A stretch of DNA of 64,000 nucleotides from Clostridiales bacterium 38-18 (GTDB taxonomy: Bacteria; Bacillota; Clostridia; Peptostreptococcales; Acidaminobacteraceae), in assembly GCA_001897605.1 (NCBI GenBank), contig MKTL01000001.1, positions 186,001 through 250,000 on the forward strand, read 5' to 3'. Every line of letters begins with the position of its first letter. Within the stretch, counting starts at the first letter, position 1. The position numbers and the translations under genes are program-made. The notes below the pieces were generated by a model that did not search any database, was not told the DNA's origin, and saw only the letters and a list, made by a program, of their open reading frames with translations. Below are positions 8,554 to 16,929 of this stretch, piece by piece.

Positions 8554-9332
8554 TGTTATATGAGTCGAATGACTTAAAGTCAGTGCCAATCCTAAAAGTA
8601 ACTGGATTAACCAAACGTTACGGTCAATTAACGGTGCTGGATCAAGTGGACTTTGAACTGAGCAAAGGGGAAGTCGTCGCTATTATTGGGCCCTCTGGAT
8701 CGGGGAAATCTACTTTAATAAAGTCGCTGAATTTGTTGGTTAAGCCAGATGCCGGTACTTACGAAATAGAGGGTACCAGCTTGACCATTCAGAAAATAAC
8801 TAAAGCCTTTCAAAAATCACTGGTAGAAAAAACGGGAATGGTTTTTCAAAATTTTGGTCTCTTTAGCCATCTTACCGTACTGAAAAATCTGACACTACCA
8901 CTTGTAAAAGCAAAGGGTCTAAGTGAAAAAGAGGCAGATCATAGAGCGAAAAATGTCCTTCAACAGGTTGGACTTGAAGACAAACTAGCGTCCTTCCCAC
9001 ATCAACTGTCTGGTGGACAGCAGCAACGTGTCGGCATCGCCAGAGCACTGGCGCTTGAACCAGAAGTCCTCTTATTAGATGAACCAACTTCTGCACTTGA
9101 TCCTGAGCGTGTGGGTGAAGTTTTAGAGGTGATAAAGGCACTCAGCCGTCAAGGGTTTACCATGGTAGTTGTCACACATGAGATGCAGTTTGCAAAGAAA
9201 GTAGCGGATCGAATCGTATTTATGGACGAAGGAAAAATCATCACACAGGGCGCACCAGAAACGATTTTCTCAAATCATGCACCTGAAAGAGTGAAACAGT
9301 TCTTAAATCGTTTTAACCTTTACACAATCTAA
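8553..9332 (+). CDS. Amino-acid ABC transporter ATP-binding protein (cystine/cysteine inferred)
   Basis: This 259-aa ATPase energises the transporter. Walker [10 protein letters not shown] is at residues 46-54, the signature LSGGQQQR begins at residue 152, Walker [12 protein letters not shown] follows, and the switch histidine is in VTHEM. It is the last gene of the three-gene operon and, like its partners, contains no cysteine; the three proteins together make 769 residues without one. No clear terminator follows, and a TtcA-like gene begins 126 bp later. Confidence 0.94.
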   Translation: MLYESNDLKSVPILKVTGLTKRYGQLTVLDQVDFELSKGEVVAIIGPSGSGKSTLIKSLNLLVKPDAGTYEIEGTSLTIQKITKAFQKSLVEKTGMVFQNFGLFSHLTVLKNLTLPLVKAKGLSEKEADHRAKNVLQQVGLEDKLASFPHQLSGGQQQRVGIARALALEPEVLLLDEPTSALDPERVGEVLEVIKALSRQGFTMVVVTHEMQFAKKVADRIVFMDEGKIITQGAPETIFSNHAPERVKQFLNRFNLYTI

Positions 9333-9458
9333 AGGGTATCGTATAATATCTATCGGACTAAAAAATGTTAATAGGCTTTGAATCTTTACTGGTTTAGATG
9401 ATTGAAAAGTTGAAACGCCTGAAGTCAGATGACTTTTGTCAAATAGAAAGGAAATACC

Positions 9459-10325
9459 ATGAGTGAACAATTGAGGGGAAGTGGCTGTGAGTTAATACTT
9501 GCAACTTCACCACTTAAAAGCGTTGAGGAAATTGAAAGAAGCATTATTAAAAAGTATCGTAAAACCATTTGGACACAGTTTATTAAAGCGGTTAAAGAGT
9601 TCAAGCTCATTGAAGAAGGCGACCGTATCGCTGTCGGTGTCTCAGGTGGTAAGGATAGTTTGATTCTTTGTAAGCTTTTACAAGAGATTCAAAGACACGG
9701 ACAAGTGAAGTTTGAGCTAGAATTTTTAGCGATGAATCCAGGCTATCATCCGGTGAATGAAAAGCTTTTAAAGGAGAACTGTGCACATCTAAATATTCCC
9801 ATCACATATTTCGACTCAGGTATTTTTGAAGTGGTAGATAAAATTTCAAGTGATTATCCCTGCTATATGTGTGCCAAGATGAGAAGAGGCACCTTATATG
9901 CGAAGGCTAAGGAAGTGGGCTGTAACAAGCTTGCGCTTGGTCACCATTTTGATGACGTTATCGAAACTCAGCTCCTCAATATCTTTTATGCAGGAATGAC
10001 AAAAACCATGATGCCTAGACTCAAATCAGATAACTTCGAAGGACTAGAGCTCATCCGTCCGATGTACTATATTAGAGAAGAGGAAATCATCCACTTTACG
10101 AAAAGCTCAGGTCTAGCACCGATGAACTGTGGCTGTATGGTTGCAGCTAAAAAGACATCGAGCAAACGACTGGAAATGAAAGCCCTTATTAAGCAACTTA
10201 AGGCTTCAAATCCTGATGTGGAAAAGAGTATCCTCAAATCCGCTCACAACGTTCAAATGGACTGTGTGGTGGGCTGGCAAAAAAGTGGCAAGATGCATAA
10301 TTTCTTAGACGATTATTTTGATTAA
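9459..10325 (+). CDS. TtcA-like PP-loop tRNA thiolation ATPase
   Basis: This 288-aa member of the adenine-nucleotide alpha hydrolase family has the PP-loop SGGKDS (residues 62-67), a CYMC pair (C135, C138) and a later CGC (C224, C226). These match the TtcA/TtuA group, which adenylates a tRNA base and inserts sulfur with the help of a [4Fe-4S] cluster bound by such cysteines. TtcA makes 2-thiocytidine in tRNA; other members have other targets, so the exact base is uncertain. AAAGGAAATACC precedes the ATG. Its place between the cysteine transporter and cysS fits a sulfur-related role. Confidence 0.8.
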   Translation: MSEQLRGSGCELILATSPLKSVEEIERSIIKKYRKTIWTQFIKAVKEFKLIEEGDRIAVGVSGGKDSLILCKLLQEIQRHGQVKFELEFLAMNPGYHPVNEKLLKENCAHLNIPITYFDSGIFEVVDKISSDYPCYMCAKMRRGTLYAKAKEVGCNKLALGHHFDDVIETQLLNIFYAGMTKTMMPRLKSDNFEGLELIRPMYYIREEEIIHFTKSSGLAPMNCGCMVAAKKTSSKRLEMKALIKQLKASNPDVEKSILKSAHNVQMDCVVGWQKSGKMHNFLDDYFD

Positions 10326-10368
10326 GCAGTCTCTGATTAGAGCAATTTGTCATTTATCGTTCGACACC

Positions 10369-10398
10369 TTGACAAAATTATCCGATTCGTGTTATGAA
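10369..10398 (+). promoter_or_regulatory. Promoter of the cysS T-box leader
   Basis: TTGACA (10369-10374) lies 18 bp upstream of TATGAA (10393-10398). Transcription would begin near 10405, just before stem I of the T-box. Confidence 0.7.
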
Positions 10399-10400
10399 TA

Positions 10401-10607
10401 TAGTAACGCGTTGATCGAGAAAAGTAGTTATAGTGGCGAGTTTAGAGAGCCTTCGGATGGTGCAAGAGGGTCTTAAAGCTATAGTGAATGCCCTCGTGAG
10501 TGCAGCCCGAAAAGAGTAGGCGCTGCCGGCTGACCCCGTTAATCGTCTCAGAGACACAAACAAAGTGGAACCGCGATATCCCTCGCCTTTGTATAGGCGA
10601 GGTTTTT
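10401..10607 (+). promoter_or_regulatory. T-box leader, specifier TGC (Cys), for cysS
   Basis: The conserved T-box core GTGGAACCGCG lies near 10565-10575. In the specifier loop the usual GAA precedes TGC (10489-10491), a Cys codon, followed by CCTCGTGAG. The leader ends in a terminator, CCTCGCCT (10581-10588) with AGGCGAGG (10595-10602) and five T. Uncharged tRNA-Cys is expected to stabilise the antiterminator and allow cysS transcription. The specifier agrees with the gene downstream. Confidence 0.93.
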
Positions 10608-10696
10608 ATATTTTTTGACATAAGAAACATCACCCATGTTGCATTCATAATCAATCAAATAAGTATACTTAATAAATGAATCAGGAGGTCAAAATT

Positions 10697-12157
10697 ATGA
10701 AACTTTATAATTCTATGTCCAAAAGCATTGAGGCTTTTGTGCCGTATCATGAAAATGAGGTCAAGCTTTATACTTGTGGACCGACCGTCTACAATTATGC
10801 CCATATCGGCAATCTCAGAACCTACATCCACGAGGATATCCTTCAAAAATCACTTGAGCTACTCGGCTATGACGTAAAGCGTGTGATGAACATCACAGAT
10901 GTTGGGCACCTTGAATCAGATGCGGACGATGGCGAGGATAAAATGCTAAAGGGCGCTCTAAGGGAAAATAAGACCGTATGGCAAATCGCGCAGTACTATA
11001 CAGATGCATTCTTTAAAGACTGCGAAAAGCTCAATATACAAAAGCCGGACGTCGTTGCGAAAGCCACGGACTACATCGACAAATACATCGACTTTATTAA
11101 AACACTAGAAGATAAAGGGTATACTTACTCAGCAAATGGCAATGTTTACTTTGACATCTCAAAGTTCGACCGCTATACGGCGCTTTCTAAGATGAACCTT
11201 GAAGAGCTGCGTGTCGCACATAGAGACGATGTAGAAGAGGATACCTTTAAAAAGAATCCACAGGATTTTGTGCTTTGGTTTACTAAGTCAAAGTTTGAAA
11301 ACCAAGCGATGAAATGGGATTCGCCATGGGGTGTTGGCTATCCTGGCTGGCACATCGAATGTTCAGTCATCTCTTTGACGAACCTAGGTGAACAGCTGGA
11401 CATACACTGTGGTGGTGTGGATCACATCCCTGTACATCACACAAACGAAATCGCTCAAACAGAGAGTTACACGGGCAAACCTTGGACCAAGTACTGGTGG
11501 CATGCTGAATTCCTAATCGAATCAGAAGGCAAAATGAGCAAATCATCAGGTGAATTTTTAACCGTTTCACTTCTTGAGAAAAAAGGCTACGACCCACTTA
11601 GCTACCGCTATTTTGTACTTGGCTCACATTATAGAAAGCAATTGACTTTCTCTTATGATAGCTTGGACATGGCTCAAAATGCTTACTTTAAGCTGAGAAA
11701 AAGAACCTCAGCTTTAGCGGAAGCAAATGGCTACCAAGCTAAAGGTAAAACTGCTAGAAATTATACAGATATGAGTTCAAAGGTGTTGAGCGGGTTAACC
11801 AGTGAAGCAAAAACATTAGTGGAAAAGTTTAAGGATTGCCTTGCAGATGACTTAAATACAGCAAATGCACTTACAGTTGTATACGATGTATTAAAAGCGG
11901 ACATAAAGGATACTGAAAAGGTAGATTTGTTCGAATATATGGACACGGTGCTGTCATTAAAATTACTTGAGCCAGTAGAGTCATTAAATGCAGAAGTATC
12001 AGATGACGAAGTACAGTGGATTGAAGCGCAGCTTGTAAAACGCGCTGAAGCTAAAAAGAACAAAGACTGGGCGACAGCAGATGCTATAAGAGATGCTTTT
12101 AAAGAAAAAGGCATTACAATTATAGACACACCTGAAGGTGCTAAGTGGCAGAAATAG
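10697..12157 (+). CDS. cysS: Cysteinyl-tRNA synthetase
   Basis: This 486-aa class I aminoacyl-tRNA synthetase charges tRNA-Cys. The HIGH motif appears as HIGN (residues 36-39), preceded by the zinc ligand in CGPT (C27), and KMSKS is at 279-283. ECSVIS and HCGGVDHIPVHHTNE supply further zinc and active-site residues. The start at 10697 is chosen for AGGAGG eight nt upstream; an in-frame ATG at 10676 precedes that ribosome site. It is controlled by the T-box leader at 10401-10607. Confidence 0.97.
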   Translation: MKLYNSMSKSIEAFVPYHENEVKLYTCGPTVYNYAHIGNLRTYIHEDILQKSLELLGYDVKRVMNITDVGHLESDADDGEDKMLKGALRENKTVWQIAQYYTDAFFKDCEKLNIQKPDVVAKATDYIDKYIDFIKTLEDKGYTYSANGNVYFDISKFDRYTALSKMNLEELRVAHRDDVEEDTFKKNPQDFVLWFTKSKFENQAMKWDSPWGVGYPGWHIECSVISLTNLGEQLDIHCGGVDHIPVHHTNEIAQTESYTGKPWTKYWWHAEFLIESEGKMSKSSGEFLTVSLLEKKGYDPLSYRYFVLGSHYRKQLTFSYDSLDMAQNAYFKLRKRTSALAEANGYQAKGKTARNYTDMSSKVLSGLTSEAKTLVEKFKDCLADDLNTANALTVVYDVLKADIKDTEKVDLFEYMDTVLSLKLLEPVESLNAEVSDDEVQWIEAQLVKRAEAKKNKDWATADAIRDAFKEKGITIIDTPEGAKWQK

Positions 12158-12203
12158 ATTTATAAAACAATATTAAAAATATTTAAAGTAATAATTAGTA
12201 TGC

Positions 12204-12242
12204 AAAAAGCTAGTCTTCCACTATGGGATGACTAGCTTTTTT
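12204..12242 (+). terminator. Terminator of cysS
   Basis: AAAAAGCTAGTC (12204-12215) pairs with GACTAGCTTTTT (12230-12241), and an inner TCC/GGA extends the stem. It ends in a T-run. Confidence 0.9.
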
Positions 12243-12283
12243 AAGCCTAAAAAGGCAATTGGTCAAACGCTTTTGCTTGGACT

Positions 12284-12700
12284 TTAGTTTTTGTTATCGG
12301 TTGCATTAATATGTTTTGCTACCTCTACATCCATTTTTTGAATGTGATTCATAAACCAACCTGAAATCAATCGATTTAGCTCGATGACGTTTACGGTCGA
12401 GGTTGGATCCATTTTAATCTTGTCAGATAGCTTGTCGAGTTCACTAATAAAATAAGTATGATTTTTTTTGTGAGTATCAAAGTCCTTAAAATTTGATTTT
12501 TGCTGCATTACTTCTTCCTCTGCGAAATGCGTTTTCACATATTTTTGTAGGAAAGTCAAGGTTTCCACAATTTGTTGCTTACCTTTGCCCTGTTGCATGG
12601 CTTCTGTAAGCTCTTGCGCTTTATTGATGATCAATTTATGGTCATTATCGATTTTGTCGATGTTGGTTCTAAGCGCTTCAGTCCACTTATAAATTTGCAT
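12284..12700 (-). CDS. Bacteriohemerythrin
   Basis: This is a 138-aa single-domain hemerythrin, a di-iron O2-binding protein used by anaerobes for oxygen sensing or scavenging. The iron ligands are all visible: H in KIDNDH, HFAEE (HxxxE), HKKNH (HxxxH) and HIQKMD (HxxxxD). The start at 12700 (MQIYKWTE) is preceded by AAGGAGGTGACTTA; a longer frame to 12787 has no ribosome site. A second hemerythrin, frameshifted, is at 26691-27094. Confidence 0.92.
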   Translation of the reverse strand: MQIYKWTEALRTNIDKIDNDHKLIINKAQELTEAMQQGKGKQQIVETLTFLQKYVKTHFAEEEVMQQKSNFKDFDTHKKNHTYFISELDKLSDKIKMDPTSTVNVIELNRLISGWFMNHIQKMDVEVAKHINATDNKN

Positions 12701-12841
12701 TAAGTCACCTCCTTGATGTGAAAATACCCCTTTTAAGTTGTTAAAAACATGATTAACTCGTAAATAGAAAAAAAATACAACCGCCATTATAGGAGTGATT
12801 TTATTTAAAAATAAACCAACTAGTAGCTAAAAGCATTCAGA

Positions 12842-13114
12842 CTAGTTTAGAGTGTAGCCGTATGGAGACGTTTGGCTTTGAATGAGTGTATCTAAAATGC
12901 TACAAAATGTGTTTTGTTCATGATTTAGAACACGATGTGTAGCTAAATGGATACGCATCGTGATTCTAGCATCATTTGATTTTTCCATGTGAAGCAATGG
13001 GGATAAGGTGCCTGAGTTAAAGTCTGTTAAAATTTCAACGTTTTTCAACCGAAAAGCATTTTGATTTTTAAAGTTGGCATGAGAATTGCTTATATAATAG
13101 GCAGGGATTTTCAT
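12842..13114 (-). CDS. Hypothetical 90-aa protein overlapping a sigma-54 promoter
   Basis: The ORF begins MKIPAYYISNSHANF and ends SPYGYTLN. I recognise no domain. Composition and codon choice look like a real soluble protein, and GGTGAT lies 7 nt before the ATG. The first 25 codons, however, cover the strong -24/-12 promoter of the divergent CoA-transferase genes, so either the gene and promoter share DNA or the ORF is not expressed. Its 3' part would also hold any enhancer sites for that promoter. Confidence 0.4.
   Translation of the reverse strand: MKIPAYYISNSHANFKNQNAFRLKNVEILTDFNSGTLSPLLHMEKSNDARITMRIHLATHRVLNHEQNTFCSILDTLIQSQTSPYGYTLN
13074..13090 (+). promoter_or_regulatory. Sigma-54 (-24/-12) promoter of the CoA-transferase operon
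   Basis: TTGGCATG-AGAA-TTGCT follows the TTGGCACG-N4-TTGCW consensus with a single change, and the GG and GC elements are correctly spaced. Transcription would start near 13101, about 46 nt before the first gene. Possible enhancer palindromes upstream are CACGATG/CATCGTG (12931-12962) and ACAAAA/TTTTGT (12902-12917). Confidence 0.75.
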
Positions 13115-13146
13115 TTTATAAATCACCATTTCTCGGAGGGCGATAA

Positions 13147-13794
13147 ATGAAAAAATTAGTATCAATAGAAGAGGCCATCTCAAAAATTGAAGATGGTATG
13201 ACAATTATGATTGGCGGCTTTTTAGCATGTGGCAGCCCAAACAAAATGATTGATGCACTGTTACAAAAAGGCGTGAAGGATTTGACGATAATTGGCAATG
13301 ACACCGGGTTTATCGATAGAGGGATTGGTAAGCTTGTGGTTAGCGGTCAAGCAAAGAAAGTCATCGTTTCACATATTGGCACAAATAAGGAAACTGGCAG
13401 GTTAATGAATGAAGGCAAGCTTGAGGTGGTTTTAGTTCCTCAAGGTACTCTCGCAGAGCAAGTTCGTGCAGGAGGGGCAGGACTTGGTGGCGTTCTAACT
13501 CCGATAGGCGTTGGCACTCCAATTGCAGAGGGTAAAGATCACTTAATTATCGACGGTAAAACATTCTTACTAGAAAAAGCGCTTAGAGCAGATGTGGCTT
13601 TAATCTTCGGCTCTAAAGTAGACGAAAAAGGGAATGTTTACTACCATGAGTCAACTCGTAACTTTAACCCACTGATGGCAACTGCAGCTGATTTTGTTAT
13701 CGTTGAGGCAGAAGAAGTTGTTAAGGTAGGCGAACTAGACCCACATTTAATTATGACTCCGGGTTTATTCGTTAAACAAATTGTTAAGGCTTAG
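13147..13794 (+). CDS. CoA-transferase subunit A (acetoacetate/butyrate type)
   Basis: This 215-aa alpha subunit of a heterodimeric 3-oxoacid or acetate/acetoacetate CoA-transferase (AtoD/CtfA family) shows GGFLACGSPNKMIDAL near the N-terminus and AGLGGVLTPIGVGT in the middle. It moves CoA between short-chain acyl groups during fermentation of butyrate-type or amino-acid-derived acids. GGAGGGCGATAA precedes the ATG, and subunit B follows after 12 nt. A sigma-54 promoter lies upstream, suggesting control by the PAS activator at 16930-18342. The exact acid pair cannot be read from the sequence. Confidence 0.9.
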   Translation: MKKLVSIEEAISKIEDGMTIMIGGFLACGSPNKMIDALLQKGVKDLTIIGNDTGFIDRGIGKLVVSGQAKKVIVSHIGTNKETGRLMNEGKLEVVLVPQGTLAEQVRAGGAGLGGVLTPIGVGTPIAEGKDHLIIDGKTFLLEKALRADVALIFGSKVDEKGNVYYHESTRNFNPLMATAADFVIVEAEEVVKVGELDPHLIMTPGLFVKQIVKA

Positions 13795-13806
13795 GAGGGA
13801 TTACAC

Positions 13807-14454
13807 ATGGATGCAAAAGAAATCATCGCAAGACGTGTTGCGAAAGAGTTCAAAGACGGTGATGTCGTCAATCTAGGAATAGGTCTCCCAACTTTAGTTC
13901 CTAATTATATAGACGAAGACGTAGAAATTATCCTACATTCAGAGAATGGATTTACAGGAATTGGCCCTGCGCCAGAGGCGGATCAAATCGATCCAAATTT
14001 GGTTAATGCCGGCGGGATGCCAGTGACGATAATTCCGGGTGGGGTTTTCTTTGATAGTGCGATGTCGTTTACGATTATTCGAGGCGGACATTTGGATGCC
14101 ACCGTTTTAGGGGCGTTACAGGTCGACGAAGAAGGAAACCTTGCTAACTGGATGATTCCAGGAAAGCTTGTACCAGGTATGGGCGGTGCGATGGATCTGG
14201 TTGGCGGTGCTAAAAAAGTAATCGTTGCCATGACACACACTGCAAAAGGCGATCTAAAGATATTAAAGAAATGTACATTGCCATTAACTGGGGCGAAGAA
14301 AGTGAGCAAGATTATTACAGAGATGGGTGTTATGGAAGTGACGCCAGAGGGTCTTGTGTTAACAGAGTACAATCCTGAATATACTTTAGAGCAAATTAAA
14401 GAAGCGACTGAAGCGGATTTAATTATTCCAGAAAATATCAGAGAGATGTGTTAA
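13807..14454 (+). CDS. CoA-transferase subunit B (acetoacetate/butyrate type)
   Basis: This 215-aa beta subunit (AtoA/CtfB family) contains SENGFTGIGPAP near residue 46, which supplies the catalytic glutamate that forms the glutamyl-CoA intermediate. GGMPVTIIPGG and MGGAMDLVGGAKKVIV are further family segments. AGGAGGG in the short spacer supports the ATG at 13807. It forms one enzyme with the preceding gene and ends the operon, with a terminator about 90 nt downstream. Confidence 0.92.
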   Translation: MDAKEIIARRVAKEFKDGDVVNLGIGLPTLVPNYIDEDVEIILHSENGFTGIGPAPEADQIDPNLVNAGGMPVTIIPGGVFFDSAMSFTIIRGGHLDATVLGALQVDEEGNLANWMIPGKLVPGMGGAMDLVGGAKKVIVAMTHTAKGDLKILKKCTLPLTGAKKVSKIITEMGVMEVTPEGLVLTEYNPEYTLEQIKEATEADLIIPENIREMC

Positions 14455-14540
14455 TATTAATTGCTAACATGAGTAGGGATTAGCCGATGGGCTCTCATGA
14501 TTTGTAGATTAGAAGGCTTGAACATCTTATAAGTTTAAAT

Positions 14541-14586
14541 AAGCAGTTACCTGAAAGACATTTGTGAATCAGGGGCTGCTTTTTTT
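14541..14586 (+). terminator. Terminator of the CoA-transferase operon
   Basis: AGCAG and CCTGA (14542-14554) pair with TCAGG and CTGCT (14569-14580) across a small internal loop, followed by a T-run. Confidence 0.75.
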
Positions 14587-14741
14587 ACTACTTATGAAGC
14601 ATAAATGGATTATCTTAACACTTTTGATCAGTCAACCCGACACTGATTAATGAAACTTTAAGACTTTTCTAATGATAATAAATTAACATGTCTGCTATGA
14701 TAAGGACAGAAAATTTAGTCAAAATGAAAGGGAGACAAATT

Positions 14742-16103
14742 ATGAAGGTAACTAAAAAAGTATTGAGTGTCGTATTGATGCTCGCGATATTGCTAACAGC
14801 AGTGTCACCAGCTTGGGCAGATGAGGCTGCTTATAGTTCATGGGCGATTCAAGTCCTCAATGAGGGCGAAAAATATGGTATCTATCCACTGGAGTGGTAC
14901 ACTGAAGGTTTTTTAAGTACCATTGATGCAGCACATCTATCAACACTATTAGATAAAGTAGATCAAAAGCTGGCTGTGATTGCAGATAAAGCTGAGTTTA
15001 CTGGTCGCATTGCAACAAATGGGACGACAAGAGGTGCTGTACTTGCGAATTACTATAATCTTCTTGGTGAATACGGTCTAGTTAGTAAAGGCGAATGGAC
15101 CACTTTTTTACATGAGAATGGGATTGTTAATGGAACCGGTAGCGGTTTAAATCTCGATGCAGAATGTACGCTAGAGCAAGCGGTAATTTTTGGCATTAAC
15201 ACGATTGGCTACGCTTATGAAAAGCTTGAGCAAGGTGGCAAAGGCGTTTTTTGGAGGGTTGAAAATGGCGATACTACGGTATACTTATTAGGCTCTATTC
15301 ACGTAGGCAGCTCAGATCAATATCCATTAAATACAGAAGTGAAATCGGCATTTGATACAGCAGATGCGCTTTTAGTAGAAGCGGACTTGTTAAATCCATA
15401 TGGCGGCTTAGATTATTTCAGAAGCAAAGCCTTTTATACAGATGGTACGACTTTAAAAGATCACATAGATGCAGCGCTCTATTCAGAAGTAGAGAAGGTA
15501 TTTGAGCAATATGGATTAGACGTATCGATCTATGGCACCTTAAAGCCTTGGGCACTTGCTAATGAACTTAATGTATTAGCAATGACACAAACAGCTTCAT
15601 CAGAGGAAGGTGCGACAGAAAGCGCTGGTGGCGCGAACTATGGTATCGATTTGTACTTTACTATCAATGCTTATTTGACTGGAAAACCAGTGGTAGAGCT
15701 TGAAGGCGTTGCTTATCAAACGGATTTGTTTGATGGCTTATCTGAAGAATTCCAATCTAGCTATCTAGGTGCTATCGTGGACGGTATCCTCAACCCAGCT
15801 GAAGCGGGTGAGACAGATAGTAGCGATCTTTTACAAGAATGGTTAACACTTTGGATTGACGGCGATATCGACGGTTTCACAGAGAGCTTTAATCAAGCGA
15901 CAACTGGTGAGTCAAATGAACTGAATGATATGTTATTTGGTAAAAGAGATCAAGATATGGCAGCTAAGGTTATGGAGATCTTAAACTCAAATGAAAAAGC
16001 GACTTATTTTGTCGTTGTTGGCGCAGGTCACTTTATCAATCCAGAAAACATGATAAAAGTACTTGAGAGCAATGGCTTTACTGTAGAAAGAGTATTTGAA
16101 TAG
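14742..16103 (+). CDS. Secreted TraB/GumN (Tiki superfamily) protein with SLH-like N-terminal region
   Basis: The protein has 453 aa with a clear signal peptide ending PAWADE. Residues 25-165 contain two weak SLH-like segments, the second around FLHENGIVNGTGSGLN, possibly for wall attachment. The rest is a TraB/GumN domain, starting VYLLGSIHVGS and ending VVVGAGHFI; this superfamily includes the Tiki metalloproteases, and the N-terminal GxxH and C-terminal GxxH pairs are visible. The start follows AAAGGGAG with 7-nt spacing; the longer frame to 14688 has none. The function in bacteria is unknown. Confidence 0.85.
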   Translation: MKVTKKVLSVVLMLAILLTAVSPAWADEAAYSSWAIQVLNEGEKYGIYPLEWYTEGFLSTIDAAHLSTLLDKVDQKLAVIADKAEFTGRIATNGTTRGAVLANYYNLLGEYGLVSKGEWTTFLHENGIVNGTGSGLNLDAECTLEQAVIFGINTIGYAYEKLEQGGKGVFWRVENGDTTVYLLGSIHVGSSDQYPLNTEVKSAFDTADALLVEADLLNPYGGLDYFRSKAFYTDGTTLKDHIDAALYSEVEKVFEQYGLDVSIYGTLKPWALANELNVLAMTQTASSEEGATESAGGANYGIDLYFTINAYLTGKPVVELEGVAYQTDLFDGLSEEFQSSYLGAIVDGILNPAEAGETDSSDLLQEWLTLWIDGDIDGFTESFNQATTGESNELNDMLFGKRDQDMAAKVMEILNSNEKATYFVVVGAGHFINPENMIKVLESNGFTVERVFE

Positions 16104-16131
16104 TTTAATAAAGCTAGAGAGTTGAAATAAT

Positions 16132-16171
16132 AGCGATTTATTAGGGAAACAACCTATTAAATCGCTCTTTT
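16132..16171 (+). terminator. Terminator after the TraB-like gene
   Basis: AGCGATTTA-T-TAGG (16132-16145) pairs with CCTA-T-TAAATCGCT (16153-16166) with one T-T mismatch, then CTTTT. Confidence 0.75.
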
Positions 16172-16219
16172 GATATAACCTGTGATATTATATAATGAAA
16201 TAAGTAAAGGTAGGTTATT

Positions 16220-16906
16220 TTGATAAAGGAAAAACTAAGATATCAATATATATTATTTGACTTTGATGGGACCATCGTTAATTCTAATAAAGCGGTAATT
16301 TATGCACTTGATCAGGCAGCTATATCGCATCGCGGTACGCCATTTAAGCCAGAGGAGCTTGAATCGGTTTTAGGAAAAACGCTTGAAGAACAGATGCGCT
16401 TTATTAGTTTGGATCAGTTTCAAGAGTTGATGCCCATCTATCGAGAGTCATACAAAAATGTTAGAGATGCTTACACGACGCTATTTGATGGCTGTAAGGA
16501 GATGTTAGCCCAATTAAAGCAACTGGGATGTCAAATCGGCGTGGTTTCCAATAAGGGCAGCAATGGTATAAGGCATGGACTTGAACTCTTTGGCTTAATA
16601 GAACTAGTGGATGTCAGTATTTCTTTCAATGACGTCGTTCAGGCAAAGCCACATCAAGAAGGCGTTTTCAAAGCGCTGCAAATAATGGGCGTATTAGATA
16701 GTGAAAGAGAGCTGACGATGCGAAAGGTGCTATTCGTTGGCGATAGTGGGCACGATCTTGAGACCGCTCAAAATGCTGGCTGTGACTCAGTTTTGGTGGC
16801 ATGGACACTGCTTGATAAGGAAAGGCTGATGCTTAAAAATCCAACCTATGTTATCGATGCACCAATGGACCTCATCGATATTGTAATAGAAAGTGAGATC
16901 AAATAA
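16220..16906 (+). CDS. HAD-superfamily phosphatase, phosphoglycolate phosphatase-like
   Basis: This 228-aa HAD hydrolase shows motif I as FDFDGTIVNS, motif II in VVSNKG, the motif III lysine in KPHQEG and motif IV as VGDSGHDLETAQNAG. The cap size suits the Gph/PpaX group, which hydrolyses phosphoglycolate or pyrophosphate, but the substrate is not fixed by sequence. It starts at TTG 16220, five nt after AGGTAGG. The sigma-54 activator gene follows after 23 nt and may be co-transcribed. Confidence 0.88.
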   Translation: MIKEKLRYQYILFDFDGTIVNSNKAVIYALDQAAISHRGTPFKPEELESVLGKTLEEQMRFISLDQFQELMPIYRESYKNVRDAYTTLFDGCKEMLAQLKQLGCQIGVVSNKGSNGIRHGLELFGLIELVDVSISFNDVVQAKPHQEGVFKALQIMGVLDSERELTMRKVLFVGDSGHDLETAQNAGCDSVLVAWTLLDKERLMLKNPTYVIDAPMDLIDIVIESEIK

Positions 16907-16929
16907 ATATTCAAAAATGAGGTGAAGCT

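Noticed and set aside
13983-14372. 129-codon minus-strand ORF inside CoA-transferase subunit B
   Set aside because: Shadow reading frame; Pro/Thr-rich, no gene signals.
14640-14690. TTGATCAGTCAA as an FNR box before the TraB-like gene
   Set aside because: Half-sites are two bases too close for the FNR consensus.
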